Below, one piece after another: positions 1-10,554 of a stretch of DNA of 33,379 nucleotides. Numbering within the stretch: position 1 is the first letter of the stretch; each line of letters begins with the position of its first letter. Origin of the DNA: Klebsiella pneumoniae (GTDB taxonomy: Bacteria > Pseudomonadota > Gammaproteobacteria > Pseudomonadales > Pseudohongiellaceae); the NCBI GenBank assembly GCA_945869725.1, contig CAMBPO010000031.1, forward strand, positions 1-33,379, read 5' to 3'. Under the pieces are notes generated by a model, which had not been told where the DNA came from, searched no databases, and worked only from the letters and a program-made list of their open reading frames with translations. A program made the translations under genes and the position numbers.

Positions 1-1289
1 AGTACACCGGCAGTGCGCTTCAGTTGCAGGGTGTCCACCACGTAGTTGTAGCGAGCATCAGAATAGTTACGCAGTGCCACAAACAGTTGCTGGCGAGCCT
101 GCACCACATCAACGATGTTGCGGGTGCCTACCTCGTAACCTGCTTCGATGGCATTCAGTGCTGACTGGGCAGAAACAATGGCCTGCTGGCGCTGGGCAAT
201 AACCAGTGCGTCGGTGTTTACCCGGCGATAGGCATTGCGGATATTCTGCGTGGTCTGCCGACGGATCAGACTGGCCTGCTCTTGCTGGGCAATCAGGTCG
301 TACTCTGCCTGACTGCGGCGCGCGGTAACGGCATGACCGGAGTACAAGGGAATGCTGACCTGCACTGCAACACTGAAGCCTTCAATCACACCCGTCGAAC
401 GCACACTGCCATCCGCCCCTTGGCCAGTATTGGAGTCGGTGTTGGAGTAGCTGCTCTGCAGACCGATGGTTGGCAAATGTTCAGAACGACGCGCCTGAAC
501 CGTTCTGGCCTGAGCTTCCACACTGTAATTTGCAGCCAGCAATTGCGGGTTGCTGTTTAATGCTTCCTGGACCCAGCTTTCCATTTCGCCATCCGCAGGT
601 GTCACCGGGAAGTCTTCTCGCAGGATTTCCAGATTAGGATGCGGTTGCCCGGTGATGGCTTCCAGCGCTTCGTAGCTGGACGAAACAGCGTCTTCAGCCA
701 GAATGGTGTTGTTGCGCGCCAGATCGTAGGCTGCTTGTGATTCAAAGACTTCAGTGATGGCGACCAGCCCCACTTCTTCACGCTGACGGGTTCGCTCAAA
801 TTGCCGCATGGCCGCTTCTTCTTCCTGCCGGCTGGTGCTGAGATCATCAATGGCGCGCAAGACATTGAAGTAGGCTGAAGCAACACGGATGATCAGTTCT
901 TGCTCCTGCGCAGCAAAATTGTAGAACCGTGCCTGATCTGCTTCCTTGGCACCCTGGTAGCTGTACCAGGAGGTCATGTTCAGTAGCGACTGCTGGATGT
1001 TAACGCCATAACGGCGTGTGTTGGCGTTCAGATCAGAAAAGCTGATGGTGCCTTCGGGCCCGGTAGATTGACGCTGCTCGGACAGGTTTGCGCTGACCTG
1101 TGGTAACAAACTGGCGCGCGCCAGGCGTACCTGTTCTTGTCCGGAATTGAGCTGAGCCTGTGCCTGACGCAGCGCCGGGTCATTGCGCATGGCCAGTTCG
1201 AGTATGCTGACCAGATCGTCGGCAAATACCGGTTTTACACATGCAAGCAGTCCTGCCGCGATAACTATCGTGCGGGTAATTCGTCCCAT
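1..1289 (-). CDS. tolC: TolC-family outer membrane efflux protein, 3' end cut by window edge
   Basis: This is the outer membrane channel of type I secretion systems and tripartite multidrug pumps; it forms a trimeric tunnel across the periplasm. About 429 codons are visible and the C-terminus lies beyond the left edge. The N-terminus has a signal peptide (basic start GRITRT, hydrophobic stretch, VFADD cleavage region). It is followed by the typical coiled-coil outer membrane factor repeats, with segments such as LVSILELAMRNDPALR near the start and NIRNAYRRVNTDALV in the second half. I chose the ATG at 1289 because AGGA lies 9 bases upstream (1302-1299); an in-frame ATG further upstream at about 1316 is possible. 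It is divergent from thiC, as in Pseudomonas. The family is sure. The symbol rests on family plus synteny. Confidence 0.9.
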   Translation of the reverse strand, partial: MGRITRTIVIAAGLLACVKPVFADDLVSILELAMRNDPALRQAQAQLNSGQEQVRLARASLLPQVSANLSEQRQSTGPEGTISFSDLNANTRRYGVNIQQSLLNMTSWYSYQGAKEADQARFYNFAAQEQELIIRVASAYFNVLRAIDDLSTSRQEEEAAMRQFERTRQREEVGLVAITEVFESQAAYDLARNNTILAEDAVSSSYEALEAITGQPHPNLEILREDFPVTPADGEMESWVQEALNSNPQLLAANYSVEAQARTVQARRSEHLPTIGLQSSYSNTDSNTGQGADGSVRSTGVIEGFSVAVQVSIPLYSGHAVTARRSQAEYDLIAQQEQASLIRRQTTQNIRNAYRRVNTDALVIAQRQQAIVSAQSALNAIEAGYEVGTRNIVDVVQARQQLFVALRNYSDARYNYVVDTLQLKRTAGV

Positions 1290-3579
<2,290 letters not shown>

Positions 3580-3626
3580 TCTGCCGGGTTTATGACGACA
3601 TAAGAGTTGAGAGTAGAGAATAATTC

Positions 3627-4700
3627 ATGACTGATTTAAGAGCTGATGATCTGAACATCGAGTCGATTGAGACCTTGCTGACACCGGCGCAGCTCAAAGC
3701 CGATCTGCCGCTGGAAGGCGTTGCGCTGGAATCTGTGCGCAACGCGCGTCAGACAATTTTTAATATTCTGGATCGCACAGACCCACGACTGTTTGTGGTG
3801 GTGGGTCCATGCTCCATTCACGATACCAAGGCCGCGATTGACTATGCCGAGCGTTTAAAAGTGCTGGCAGATGAAGTCAAAGACACGCTGTATCTGGTGA
3901 TGCGTGTGTATTTTGAGAAACCGCGCACCTCGATTGGCTGGAAAGGGCTGATCAATGATCCTTACATGGATGACACGTTCCGAATTCAGGATGGTCTGCG
4001 AATGGGTCGCAAGCTGCTGCTGGACATTGTATCCATGGGGCTGCCGGCTTCTACTGAAGCGCTGGACCCAATTTCCCCGCAGTACCTGCAGGACATGATT
4101 GCCTGGTCTGCGATTGGTGCTCGCACCACCGAGTCACAAACCCATCGCGAAATGTCCAGTGGTCTGTCTTCTGCTGTTGGATTCAAAAATGGTACAGATG
4201 GCGGGCTGATGGTGGCGGTGAATGCCATGCAGTCAGTCAACAATCCACACCGCTTCCTGGGTATCAACAAGTCGGGTCAGGTGGCGGTAGTGCGCACCAA
4301 GGGAAATCCTTACGCGCATGTGGTATTGCGTGGCGGCAGTACCGGCCCCAACTATGACTCTGTTCACGTGGCGCAAACGGAAGAGGCCTTGCGAAAGGGC
4401 GGCGTCAGCACCAACATCATGATCGATTGCAGTCACGCCAACTCCAATAAGGATCCGATGATTCAATCCCTGGTGTTAAAGGATGTGGCACATCAGATTC
4501 TGGAAGGTAACCATTCGATTGTTGGGGTGATGCTGGAGAGCAATATCAACTTTGGCAGCCAGAAGATACCCAAGGATCTGAGTGATCTGAAGTATGGCGT
4601 ATCAGTAACGGATGCCTGTATCGATTGGGCGGAGACTGAGCGCAGCATCCGTGAGATGGCCGCGAAATTGAAGGATGTGCTGCCAGCGCGCGGGGCCTGA
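3627..4700 (+). CDS. 3-deoxy-7-phosphoheptulonate synthase, class I (AroF/AroG/AroH type)
   Basis: This enzyme catalyses the first step of the shikimate pathway, condensing phosphoenolpyruvate and erythrose 4-phosphate to DAHP. At 357 residues it has the size of the E. coli AroF/G/H group. Visible motifs are GPCSIHD (60-66, with the metal-binding Cys62), RVYFEKPRTSIGWKGLINDP with Arg93 and Lys98 for phosphate binding, GARTTESQ, GFKNGTDG, VLRGG and DCSHANS. The feedback specificity (Phe, Tyr or Trp) cannot be read safely, so no symbol is given. Relative to E. coli AroG the region after ESN is diverged. It follows thiC by 47 bp on the same strand and is convergent with the GGDEF gene. Confidence 0.95.
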   Translation: MTDLRADDLNIESIETLLTPAQLKADLPLEGVALESVRNARQTIFNILDRTDPRLFVVVGPCSIHDTKAAIDYAERLKVLADEVKDTLYLVMRVYFEKPRTSIGWKGLINDPYMDDTFRIQDGLRMGRKLLLDIVSMGLPASTEALDPISPQYLQDMIAWSAIGARTTESQTHREMSSGLSSAVGFKNGTDGGLMVAVNAMQSVNNPHRFLGINKSGQVAVVRTKGNPYAHVVLRGGSTGPNYDSVHVAQTEEALRKGGVSTNIMIDCSHANSNKDPMIQSLVLKDVAHQILEGNHSIVGVMLESNINFGSQKIPKDLSDLKYGVSVTDACIDWAETERSIREMAAKLKDVLPARGA

Positions 4701-4712
4701 GTATCATTAGTG

Positions 4713-4774
4713 TGCCCCGGGAAGTGGGCTGGTTTAGTTCTTATCAAGGTTCCGGGAGCAGCGGGGCATTCCTC
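4713..4774. repeat. Interrupted inverted repeat at the aroG/GGDEF convergent junction
   Basis: TGCCCCG (4713-4719) and CGGGGCA (4762-4768) can pair, with GGAA/TTCC inside (4720-4723, 4750-4753). CGGGGCATTCCTC at 4762-4774 is identical to 13 bases of the large palindrome at 16382-16394, so this may be a decayed relative. It could also act as a terminator, but there is no T-tract. Confidence 0.3.
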
Positions 4775-5966
4775 AGGCAGCACTTGCATGCAAAACGACT
4801 CGATTTCGACCGCCTGACTTGGCCTCATACAGCGCAAGGTCCGCTGCCTTGTAGGCCAGATCAAGCATGTCATCCGCTTTTGCATCCATTTGGGCAACCC
4901 CAATGCTCGCGGTCATCGCAATGTCATGTTGGACACCCAACAGATTCGGCAGGTGAAAACGATGATTTTCAATCATTGTGCGCACATGCTCTGCGACTTG
5001 CAGACCCTGATTGACATCGGAATTTCGCAACAGTATTACAAACTCTTCTCCACCCCAGCGGGCCACCCAATCGGTTGCTCGGACCGTTTGTGGTAGCAGC
5101 GCCCCCAACTGTCGCAACAGATCATCTCCGGCGGGATGGCCAAGCTCATCATTGATGCTCTTGAACAGATCCAGATCCAGCAGCAACAAACACGCCGGAG
5201 TGTTTTGTCGGATCATCAGCGTTTGCTCTTCAGTGGTCAGAATCCGCAGCATGCGACGATTGGCCAGTCCTGTCAGATCATCTCGCGTCGCGAGCTGCTC
5301 CAGTTGGCTGTTCTTTTGTTGCAACTCCTGTTGCTGCTGGAAGATAACATCCTGCTGCTGCAAGGCGCTGATTTTTTGCTGCCAGAGAATCCAGGAAAAC
5401 CCAACAGACATGCAGCACGTCATCAGTCCATTAAACAGATTGGAAATGAGAAAGATGGGATCAGCTTGAGTCAGTATCATCGCTCCGGCGTAAATACCGA
5501 GCAGAGCAGAATAGATAAATACAGCTTTCAGTGGGTTGACGATGATCAAAACGCTCGCCACCGTGCAGGCCATTAGAAAGGGGGTAACCGCCGGGGTCAC
5601 CAGCTGATCAATACTGGTAATACTAATGCCGGTAGCCAATACCAATGCATGAGCAAACCGGGTGATGCGTTTTTGTAAGAGTGCGGACAGTTTCAAGGAG
5701 GGACGTGTCCACCAGCACAGCATCGTAAATGACAGCAAAGTAAGGCCGGAATTCCAAGCCAAGGCCTTTTGCCACTGCTGTTGTGTGTCAGTCGCAAAGC
5801 TCAAGCTTGACGTTATCGTTATCAGCAGGCCCGTTGCCGTCCCCAGGAGCATCAGCGCCGACAATAAAAACAACCGGTCAAATGTGATGCTTACAAGACG
5901 GTCTTCAAAGTCAAGATGAAGTTGCAGGATTCGCTTAAGGTGAAGTTTGATGGAATTTATAATCAT
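4773..5966 (-). CDS. Membrane-bound GGDEF diguanylate cyclase
   Basis: This protein is predicted to make c-di-GMP from two GTP at the inner membrane. The first half (about residues 30-200) holds several hydrophobic membrane segments, including LFLLSALMLLGTATGLLITI near the N-terminus, and resembles no named sensor domain I recognise. A Gln-rich coiled-coil linker (QQQQELQQKNSQLEQL) leads to the GGDEF domain, starting RDDLTGLANRR. The active site is GGEEF (306-310). The inhibitory I-site RATD sits five residues upstream, so product feedback is expected. The frame also permits a TTG start one codon earlier; I took the ATG. A GST gene lies upstream on the same strand across 107 bp. The gene is convergent with the DAHP synthase gene. 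Confidence 0.92.
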   Translation of the reverse strand: MIINSIKLHLKRILQLHLDFEDRLVSITFDRLFLLSALMLLGTATGLLITITSSLSFATDTQQQWQKALAWNSGLTLLSFTMLCWWTRPSLKLSALLQKRITRFAHALVLATGISITSIDQLVTPAVTPFLMACTVASVLIIVNPLKAVFIYSALLGIYAGAMILTQADPIFLISNLFNGLMTCCMSVGFSWILWQQKISALQQQDVIFQQQQELQQKNSQLEQLATRDDLTGLANRRMLRILTTEEQTLMIRQNTPACLLLLDLDLFKSINDELGHPAGDDLLRQLGALLPQTVRATDWVARWGGEEFVILLRNSDVNQGLQVAEHVRTMIENHRFHLPNLLGVQHDIAMTASIGVAQMDAKADDMLDLAYKAADLALYEAKSGGRNRVVLHASAA

Positions 5967-6073
5967 CAAGTCAGCCTAGCGTAAATGAATCTTGCCTACT
6001 ACAAGAATCTACCTCCAGGAGCTACTTCGAGTGCAAGATGCTACGTTTTGCTAGTTTTAACACGGACACCCGC

Positions 6074-6736
6074 TTACAAACTACTGACAGAGCTCAATTC
6101 TCTCCGGGATCGCTGTTCTGCTTTGCCCTGTCGAATCCATTCCTGCACCCATGCGTTTGCAAGAATGGTATCTGCATAATTTTGTGCCACTGAGCTCAGT
6201 TCAGCACCGTAAGCCTTGAGGGAAATGGCCATGGGCGCATACATACAATCGGCAATTGAGAATCGCCCAAACAGATATTCCCCGCCAGCGCCATGTTTAC
6301 GGCGACAGCAGCTCCAGATTGCATCGATACGCGCAATCTCGTCGGCAATTGCGTCGGTAACGGATAACTTGACGGACAGGTTGCAGTTCATCGGCCAGTC
6401 GCGCTTGAGATTTGGGAATTCAGCATGTACTTCTGCACAGATGGAGCGGGCTGTTGCCCGTTTGCGTGGACTGCTTGGCCAACCTTTCCCATCGAGCATG
6501 GCTTCGGAAACATATTCGCAGATCGCAATGGAGTCCCACACCGTGGTATCGCGATGCTGAAACGCAGGTACCTTCAGGGAGGGGGACAATGGCCCGAGTT
6601 TCTCAGCGGTATTCCCCTGATACAGAGCCACATTGACTTCCTCAAAAGGGATATCGAAATTTTTCAACAACAACCAGGGGCGTAGCGACCATGAAGAAAA
6701 ATTCTTGTCTCCAATCACCAGTCGGGTAGTGTTCAT
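6074..6736 (-). CDS. Glutathione S-transferase family protein
   Basis: This is a 220-residue cytosolic GST-fold protein. The N-terminal thioredoxin-like domain shows GDKNFSSWSLRPWLLL (the Ser-Ser start of helix 1, where the catalytic residue lies), KVPAFQ with the cis-Pro of the glutathione site, and DSIAICEYVSE. The C-terminal helical domain contains RATARSICAEVHAEFPNLKR and the N-capping segment FSIADCMYAP. The ATG at 6736 has GGAG upstream at a good distance and begins directly on the family N-terminus; a longer start is possible but less likely. The substrate is unknown; these bacterial GSTs act in detoxification or general thiol chemistry. It lies upstream of and on the same strand as the GGDEF gene, and divergent from pdsR. 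Confidence 0.88.
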   Translation of the reverse strand: MNTTRLVIGDKNFSSWSLRPWLLLKNFDIPFEEVNVALYQGNTAEKLGPLSPSLKVPAFQHRDTTVWDSIAICEYVSEAMLDGKGWPSSPRKRATARSICAEVHAEFPNLKRDWPMNCNLSVKLSVTDAIADEIARIDAIWSCCRRKHGAGGEYLFGRFSIADCMYAPMAISLKAYGAELSSVAQNYADTILANAWVQEWIRQGKAEQRSRRELSSVSSL

Positions 6737-6890
6737 CGGGGTAGTCTCCAGGCCATGTTGATTCAGCAAAAACACTTGCTTTCGGAGGATTAGACAAGGG
6801 ATTTAACGCGATGGCAGGCGTAAACAAGGGCATTGTGCTGAACAAACATGTCAGAATCATGGCGTATGGTGTCGAAGCCTGCAGGGCACT

Positions 6891-6917
6891 TTGTTGCCGG
6901 TGTAAATGCGGTATAGT
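6891..6917 (+). promoter_or_regulatory. Candidate promoter for pdsR-pdsS
   Basis: TTGTTG (6891-6896) and TATAGT (6912-6917) are 15 bp apart, a tight spacing, about 65 bp before the pdsR ATG. The -10 is good and the -35 is modest. Confidence 0.3.
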
Positions 6918-6980
6918 CAGCGCCCTGAGCCCGCTATGCAGGGTGCGGCCGGGCGTGGATGACATTGGGGATGGTGCAAG

Positions 6981-7730
6981 ATGGCGCGACGAATTGCGAT
7001 TGTTGAGGACGAGGCGGCAATACGTGAGAATTATGCCGACGTGTTGCGAAAACAGGGTTATGAAGTGCAGACCTTTGCCAACCGGCGTGACGCCATGCGA
7101 GCTTTCGATTTGCGTCTGCCAAATCTAGCCATCATCGATATCGGGCTGGAGAACGAGATTGATGGAGGGTTTGCGCTCTGCCAGAGCCTGAGGTCGATGT
7201 CAGAAACATTGCCGATTATCTTTCTGACCGCGCGCGACAATGATTTTGATACCGTCAGCGGGTTAAGGATGGGGGCGGATGATTACCTGACCAAGGACAT
7301 CAGCCTGCCGCACTTGTCGGCACGTATTGCGGCGCTGTTTCGTCGCCAGGACGCTCTGAATCAGCCCACCTCGCCTGAAAACCTGCTTCAGCGTGAAAAA
7401 CTGGTACTGGATATAGGCCGTCTGACCATTCAATGGGACGGACAGGCTGTGCCTCTGACGGTGACTGAATTCTGGATGGTGCACGCGTTAGTCAAATTTC
7501 CAGGTCACGTCAAAAGTAGACAGGTGCTAATGCAAGAGTCCAAGATTTTTGTTGATGGCAGCACAATCACCTCTCACGTCAAACGTATCCGCAAAAAGTT
7601 TATGCAGGTGGCACCGGAATTTGATTGCATTGAAACGGTGTATGGCATGGGTTATCGATGGAATACTCAGATGATTGGCGGCGGCGATGTTGGGATCTAT
7701 GGGGATTCACACAATGACCATCGCCCTTAA
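6981..7730 (+). CDS. pdsR: Response regulator of the proteobacterial dedicated sortase system family (PdsR)
   Basis: This is an OmpR-type DNA-binding response regulator of 249 residues. The receiver domain has the acidic pair Glu9/Asp10, phospho-acceptor Asp53 (AIIDIGL), Thr83 and Lys105. The winged-helix domain spans about 145-235 and ends GMGYRWN. The N-terminus MARRIAIVEDEAAIRENYAD and the block LRMGADDYLTKDISLPHL are, from memory, those of the 'proteobacterial dedicated sortase system response regulator' family rather than of generic OmpR regulators. The kinase gene overlaps its 3' end by 17 bases. In the described loci this regulator sits with a sortase and an LPXTG-type target protein; neither is present in this window. 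Confidence 0.88.
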   Translation: MARRIAIVEDEAAIRENYADVLRKQGYEVQTFANRRDAMRAFDLRLPNLAIIDIGLENEIDGGFALCQSLRSMSETLPIIFLTARDNDFDTVSGLRMGADDYLTKDISLPHLSARIAALFRRQDALNQPTSPENLLQREKLVLDIGRLTIQWDGQAVPLTVTEFWMVHALVKFPGHVKSRQVLMQESKIFVDGSTITSHVKRIRKKFMQVAPEFDCIETVYGMGYRWNTQMIGGGDVGIYGDSHNDHRP

Positions 7731-9909
7731 ACATCCATTTGGTATCCGCTTCAAGCTGGTTTTTCTGTCCAGCTTCTTGTTGGTGATACCGTGGCTGGGT
7801 TACCGCTACATCCTGGAAATGGAAGACTACCTGCGCCGCGGGCAGGAGCAGGTGGTGCTCGGCACTGCCCGCGCACTAGCGACTGCGTTGAATGAACGTC
7901 CGGAATTGTTTGACGAGGGTACATTTGGCCCCGCCCGGCGCAGCGAAAATCTGTATGTGTATCCGATTTATTACGCACTTGGACTTGATGACAATACGCT
8001 GAATGATTGGGGCGACTATCAGCGTTATGAATTGTCTTACGGGCGGGCTAACACCATCGCGACGCCTCTTAATCCGCAAAGCGAATTCTCACGCTACTAC
8101 CACAACGATGAGTCGCTGAATTTCAAGCTGTTAGTCGGCGAGCACAATCGTTTTCTGTATGCCTACATCAATGTGGTAGATAACCAGTTGGTGTATCGGT
8201 CGCCTGACAGCGTTAGCATACATCGCAGCGATTTTCTGCAAATCTCCATGACCGCACCGGACGGTGAGTTGATGAGTTATGTGGTGTCCCCGCGAGGTCC
8301 GGAGTTTATTTACGTCTATGAAATTGGCAGTGATCTTCGTGATATTGGCTCACTCAGACATGAAGAGCGTATTGTCGGGCAGTGGTACGAGAATCTGGAC
8401 GGCTACACAATAGAGCTGCGCATGCCGCTGACGATGTTAGGATCCAGCCTCGGTTTTGCTGTTTATGATGTGGATGACCCCACGACCCGCAACGTCACTG
8501 CCGTGGTTGCAACCTCTAACATTAATGATATTGAGCGACTTGGCGCGGTGCAGCGGCCGACGCCGGAAATCGACAAAATTGTCGAAGGCATGGGCTACAC
8601 CGACTCGCGTATTCAGGTAGTCGACAGGACACGTCGTGTGTTGCTCAGCGTGGGAGACATACAGACCGCGACCGGTCTTTCATTAACGGCGCCCGAGGAT
8701 GCTGAGGACGGGAACCGCTATCTGCGCTTTCTCGAAGACACGGTGCTGCATCCTATTTATTACCAGATTCTGACCAAGCCCTCGAATGACTTTATTGATG
8801 AGCTTTACGTGGGCAGCCGCCTGGAAGGTGCGCATCTGAGTTCCGCTCTGGGCGGTGTAGCACAAACGCAGTTCCGTACCATCAATGAGGATCAGACGCG
8901 TATTCTGGAGGCGGCTTATCCAATTTATGCTGACGGCGAAATTATGGGAGCGGTGGTTGTTGATCAGAATATGAATGGCTTGAGAACCTTCCGCAATCAG
9001 GCCATGGAAACGCTGTTTAATACCATTCTTGGTGTGATGTTGCTGGCAGCGTTTGGTTTGTTCTTTTTTGCGTCACGTATTTCAACAAGGATACGTGCGC
9101 TCAGAAATCAGGCTGAGAATATTATCGATGATAACGGGCGACTGAAAAACACTATTATTGCTACGACTAGTTCTGATGAAATCGGCGACCTCTCCCGCAG
9201 TTTTTACAACATGGTGGAACGATTAGGTCAATACACAAGTTATCTGGAGAATATGTCTTCGCGTTTGTCGCATGAGTTGCGCACACCGGTGACAGTGGTG
9301 CGTTCGTCTCTTGAGAATCTTGGTATGGTGTCTCAGGACAAGGAGTCCGCGGTGTACATTCAACGCGCGGAAGAAGGCATCAGCCGGCTGAATCTGATTC
9401 TAACCAACATGAGCGAGGCGACCCGCCTTGAACAGATGCTGCAAACCTCAGAAAAGGAAAAAATAGATCTGGTGAAAGTGCTGGCGGGTTGTGTCGAGGG
9501 CTATCGTCTGGCGTACCCGGATGCAGTGATTGACTCCGACCTGGAAGGCTGCGTGATGATCAACGGTGTCCCTGAGTACATTGCGCAATTGATGGATAAA
9601 CTGATCGCCAATGCCGTTGAGTTCAGCTACGACAAAAAGCCTATCACTGTGTTCTGTCGTGCGATCAAGGACAGAGCGGTTGTGCGCGTGAGCAATTATG
9701 GTCCGTATCTGCCCGAAAAAATGCAAGGCCGGCTGTTTGACTCCATGATTTCAGTGCGTCCGCAGGAGAAGCAGCGTGAGCCGCATCTTGGCATGGGTCT
9801 GCACATTGCGCGCCTGGTGGCGGAGTTTCACCAGGGGCAGATCAGAGCTGACAACATCAAGGATTATGAAGGAGTGGCGGTCACACTGGTCATTCCGATG
9901 CTGGATTGA
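7714..9909 (+). CDS. pdsS: Sensor histidine kinase of the proteobacterial dedicated sortase system family (PdsS)
   Basis: This is a membrane histidine kinase of 731 residues, partner of the overlapping regulator. The N-terminus FGIRFKLVFLSSFLLVIPWLGYRYI is the first membrane segment (quoted over two parts: FGIRFKLVFLS, then SFLLVIPWLGYRYI). A large periplasmic region follows. Its first part (about 75-285) resembles a CBM9-type carbohydrate-binding domain (DNTLNDWGDYQRYEL, GYTIELRMPLTMLGSSLGFA). A second membrane segment near 440 (LGVMLLAAFGLFFF), a HAMP domain, the H-box SHELRTP with His520, the N-box with Asn633, and the G-box GMGLH (693-697) complete the kinase. I chose the ATG at 7714 because GGGGA lies 8 bases upstream. 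The stimulus is unknown; binding a cell-surface glycan is an inference from the domain. Confidence 0.87.
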   Translation: MTIALKHPFGIRFKLVFLSSFLLVIPWLGYRYILEMEDYLRRGQEQVVLGTARALATALNERPELFDEGTFGPARRSENLYVYPIYYALGLDDNTLNDWGDYQRYELSYGRANTIATPLNPQSEFSRYYHNDESLNFKLLVGEHNRFLYAYINVVDNQLVYRSPDSVSIHRSDFLQISMTAPDGELMSYVVSPRGPEFIYVYEIGSDLRDIGSLRHEERIVGQWYENLDGYTIELRMPLTMLGSSLGFAVYDVDDPTTRNVTAVVATSNINDIERLGAVQRPTPEIDKIVEGMGYTDSRIQVVDRTRRVLLSVGDIQTATGLSLTAPEDAEDGNRYLRFLEDTVLHPIYYQILTKPSNDFIDELYVGSRLEGAHLSSALGGVAQTQFRTINEDQTRILEAAYPIYADGEIMGAVVVDQNMNGLRTFRNQAMETLFNTILGVMLLAAFGLFFFASRISTRIRALRNQAENIIDDNGRLKNTIIATTSSDEIGDLSRSFYNMVERLGQYTSYLENMSSRLSHELRTPVTVVRSSLENLGMVSQDKESAVYIQRAEEGISRLNLILTNMSEATRLEQMLQTSEKEKIDLVKVLAGCVEGYRLAYPDAVIDSDLEGCVMINGVPEYIAQLMDKLIANAVEFSYDKKPITVFCRAIKDRAVVRVSNYGPYLPEKMQGRLFDSMISVRPQEKQREPHLGMGLHIARLVAEFHQGQIRADNIKDYEGVAVTLVIPMLD

Positions 9910-10519
9910 CGTCCTTTGCCTGTGCCGCGGATTCACTGGCAATCAGCTCGCCGAGATCGCGCGCAACGAAGAAATTCGGTGCATTCTCCTGAACTACGGG
10001 TGAGTACTCGGCCCAGGCGTGGCAGGTGTTCAGCACAAAAGGTTTGCCGGCGCTGTGGCGGCTGTCTGAATCGGCTTGGCGGCGGCGATGATTCTGCAGT
10101 GGGCGGATGGTCTGAATGGCAACCGTTGCCATCGGGTACAGCAATTCTGTCAGATGTGTACAGCCTTTAACACCACCCATACGGCTGCGAATCATGCCAC
10201 GCCAGCCCGGCCCCATGGTCACGCCGATCAGTTTTTTGTAATCAGCGGCGATCTCAGGGCACATGGCAAACGGGCTGTTGTCTGTGGCGGCTTCAATATC
10301 TTCAATCAGAAACTTGTCGTTAATCGTGACCCGTAACAGCATCTCGTGCAGAGCGACACCCGGTTCAATCATTCCTCGCCAGTTATTGCTAAAAGCATAG
10401 GTTTTGGTATCAACCAGATGCGCCTCGATATCAAACCGGCCGTCCTCTCGTTCGTATCCTTGAAAGTTGATCTGCCGGGTATGGATATGTTGCCGGCGAA
10501 CAGGGATTGTTAAGGGCAT
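9890..10519 (-). CDS. DUF2889 domain protein
   Basis: This is a 209-residue soluble protein of a family without a known function. Conserved blocks are HTRQINFQGYEREDGRFDIE, HLVDTKTYAF, the AIAADYKKLIGVTMGPGW-like central part (here EIAADYKKLIG) and GVKGCTHLTELL. The residues after about 165 form a polar tail. The start has a strong Shine-Dalgarno sequence, GGAGGAG, about 7 bases upstream of the ATG. It lies 35 bp downstream of the unrecognised secreted protein gene, on the same strand as the Cfa/DUF1365 operon, so it may be that operon's last gene. Its 3' end overlaps the convergent pdsS gene by 20 bp. Confidence 0.85.
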   Translation of the reverse strand: MPLTIPVRRQHIHTRQINFQGYEREDGRFDIEAHLVDTKTYAFSNNWRGMIEPGVALHEMLLRVTINDKFLIEDIEAATDNSPFAMCPEIAADYKKLIGVTMGPGWRGMIRSRMGGVKGCTHLTELLYPMATVAIQTIRPLQNHRRRQADSDSRHSAGKPFVLNTCHAWAEYSPVVQENAPNFFVARDLGELIASESAAQAKDVNPASE

Positions 10520-10554
10520 CAGATACTCCTCCGCATCAGGCGCGGGATTATACC

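Noticed and set aside
5582..5594. GTAACCGCCGGGG, similar to the arms of the 16.4-kb palindrome
   Set aside because: It lies inside the conserved coding part of the GGDEF gene, has no paired arm nearby, and differs within the arm sequence.
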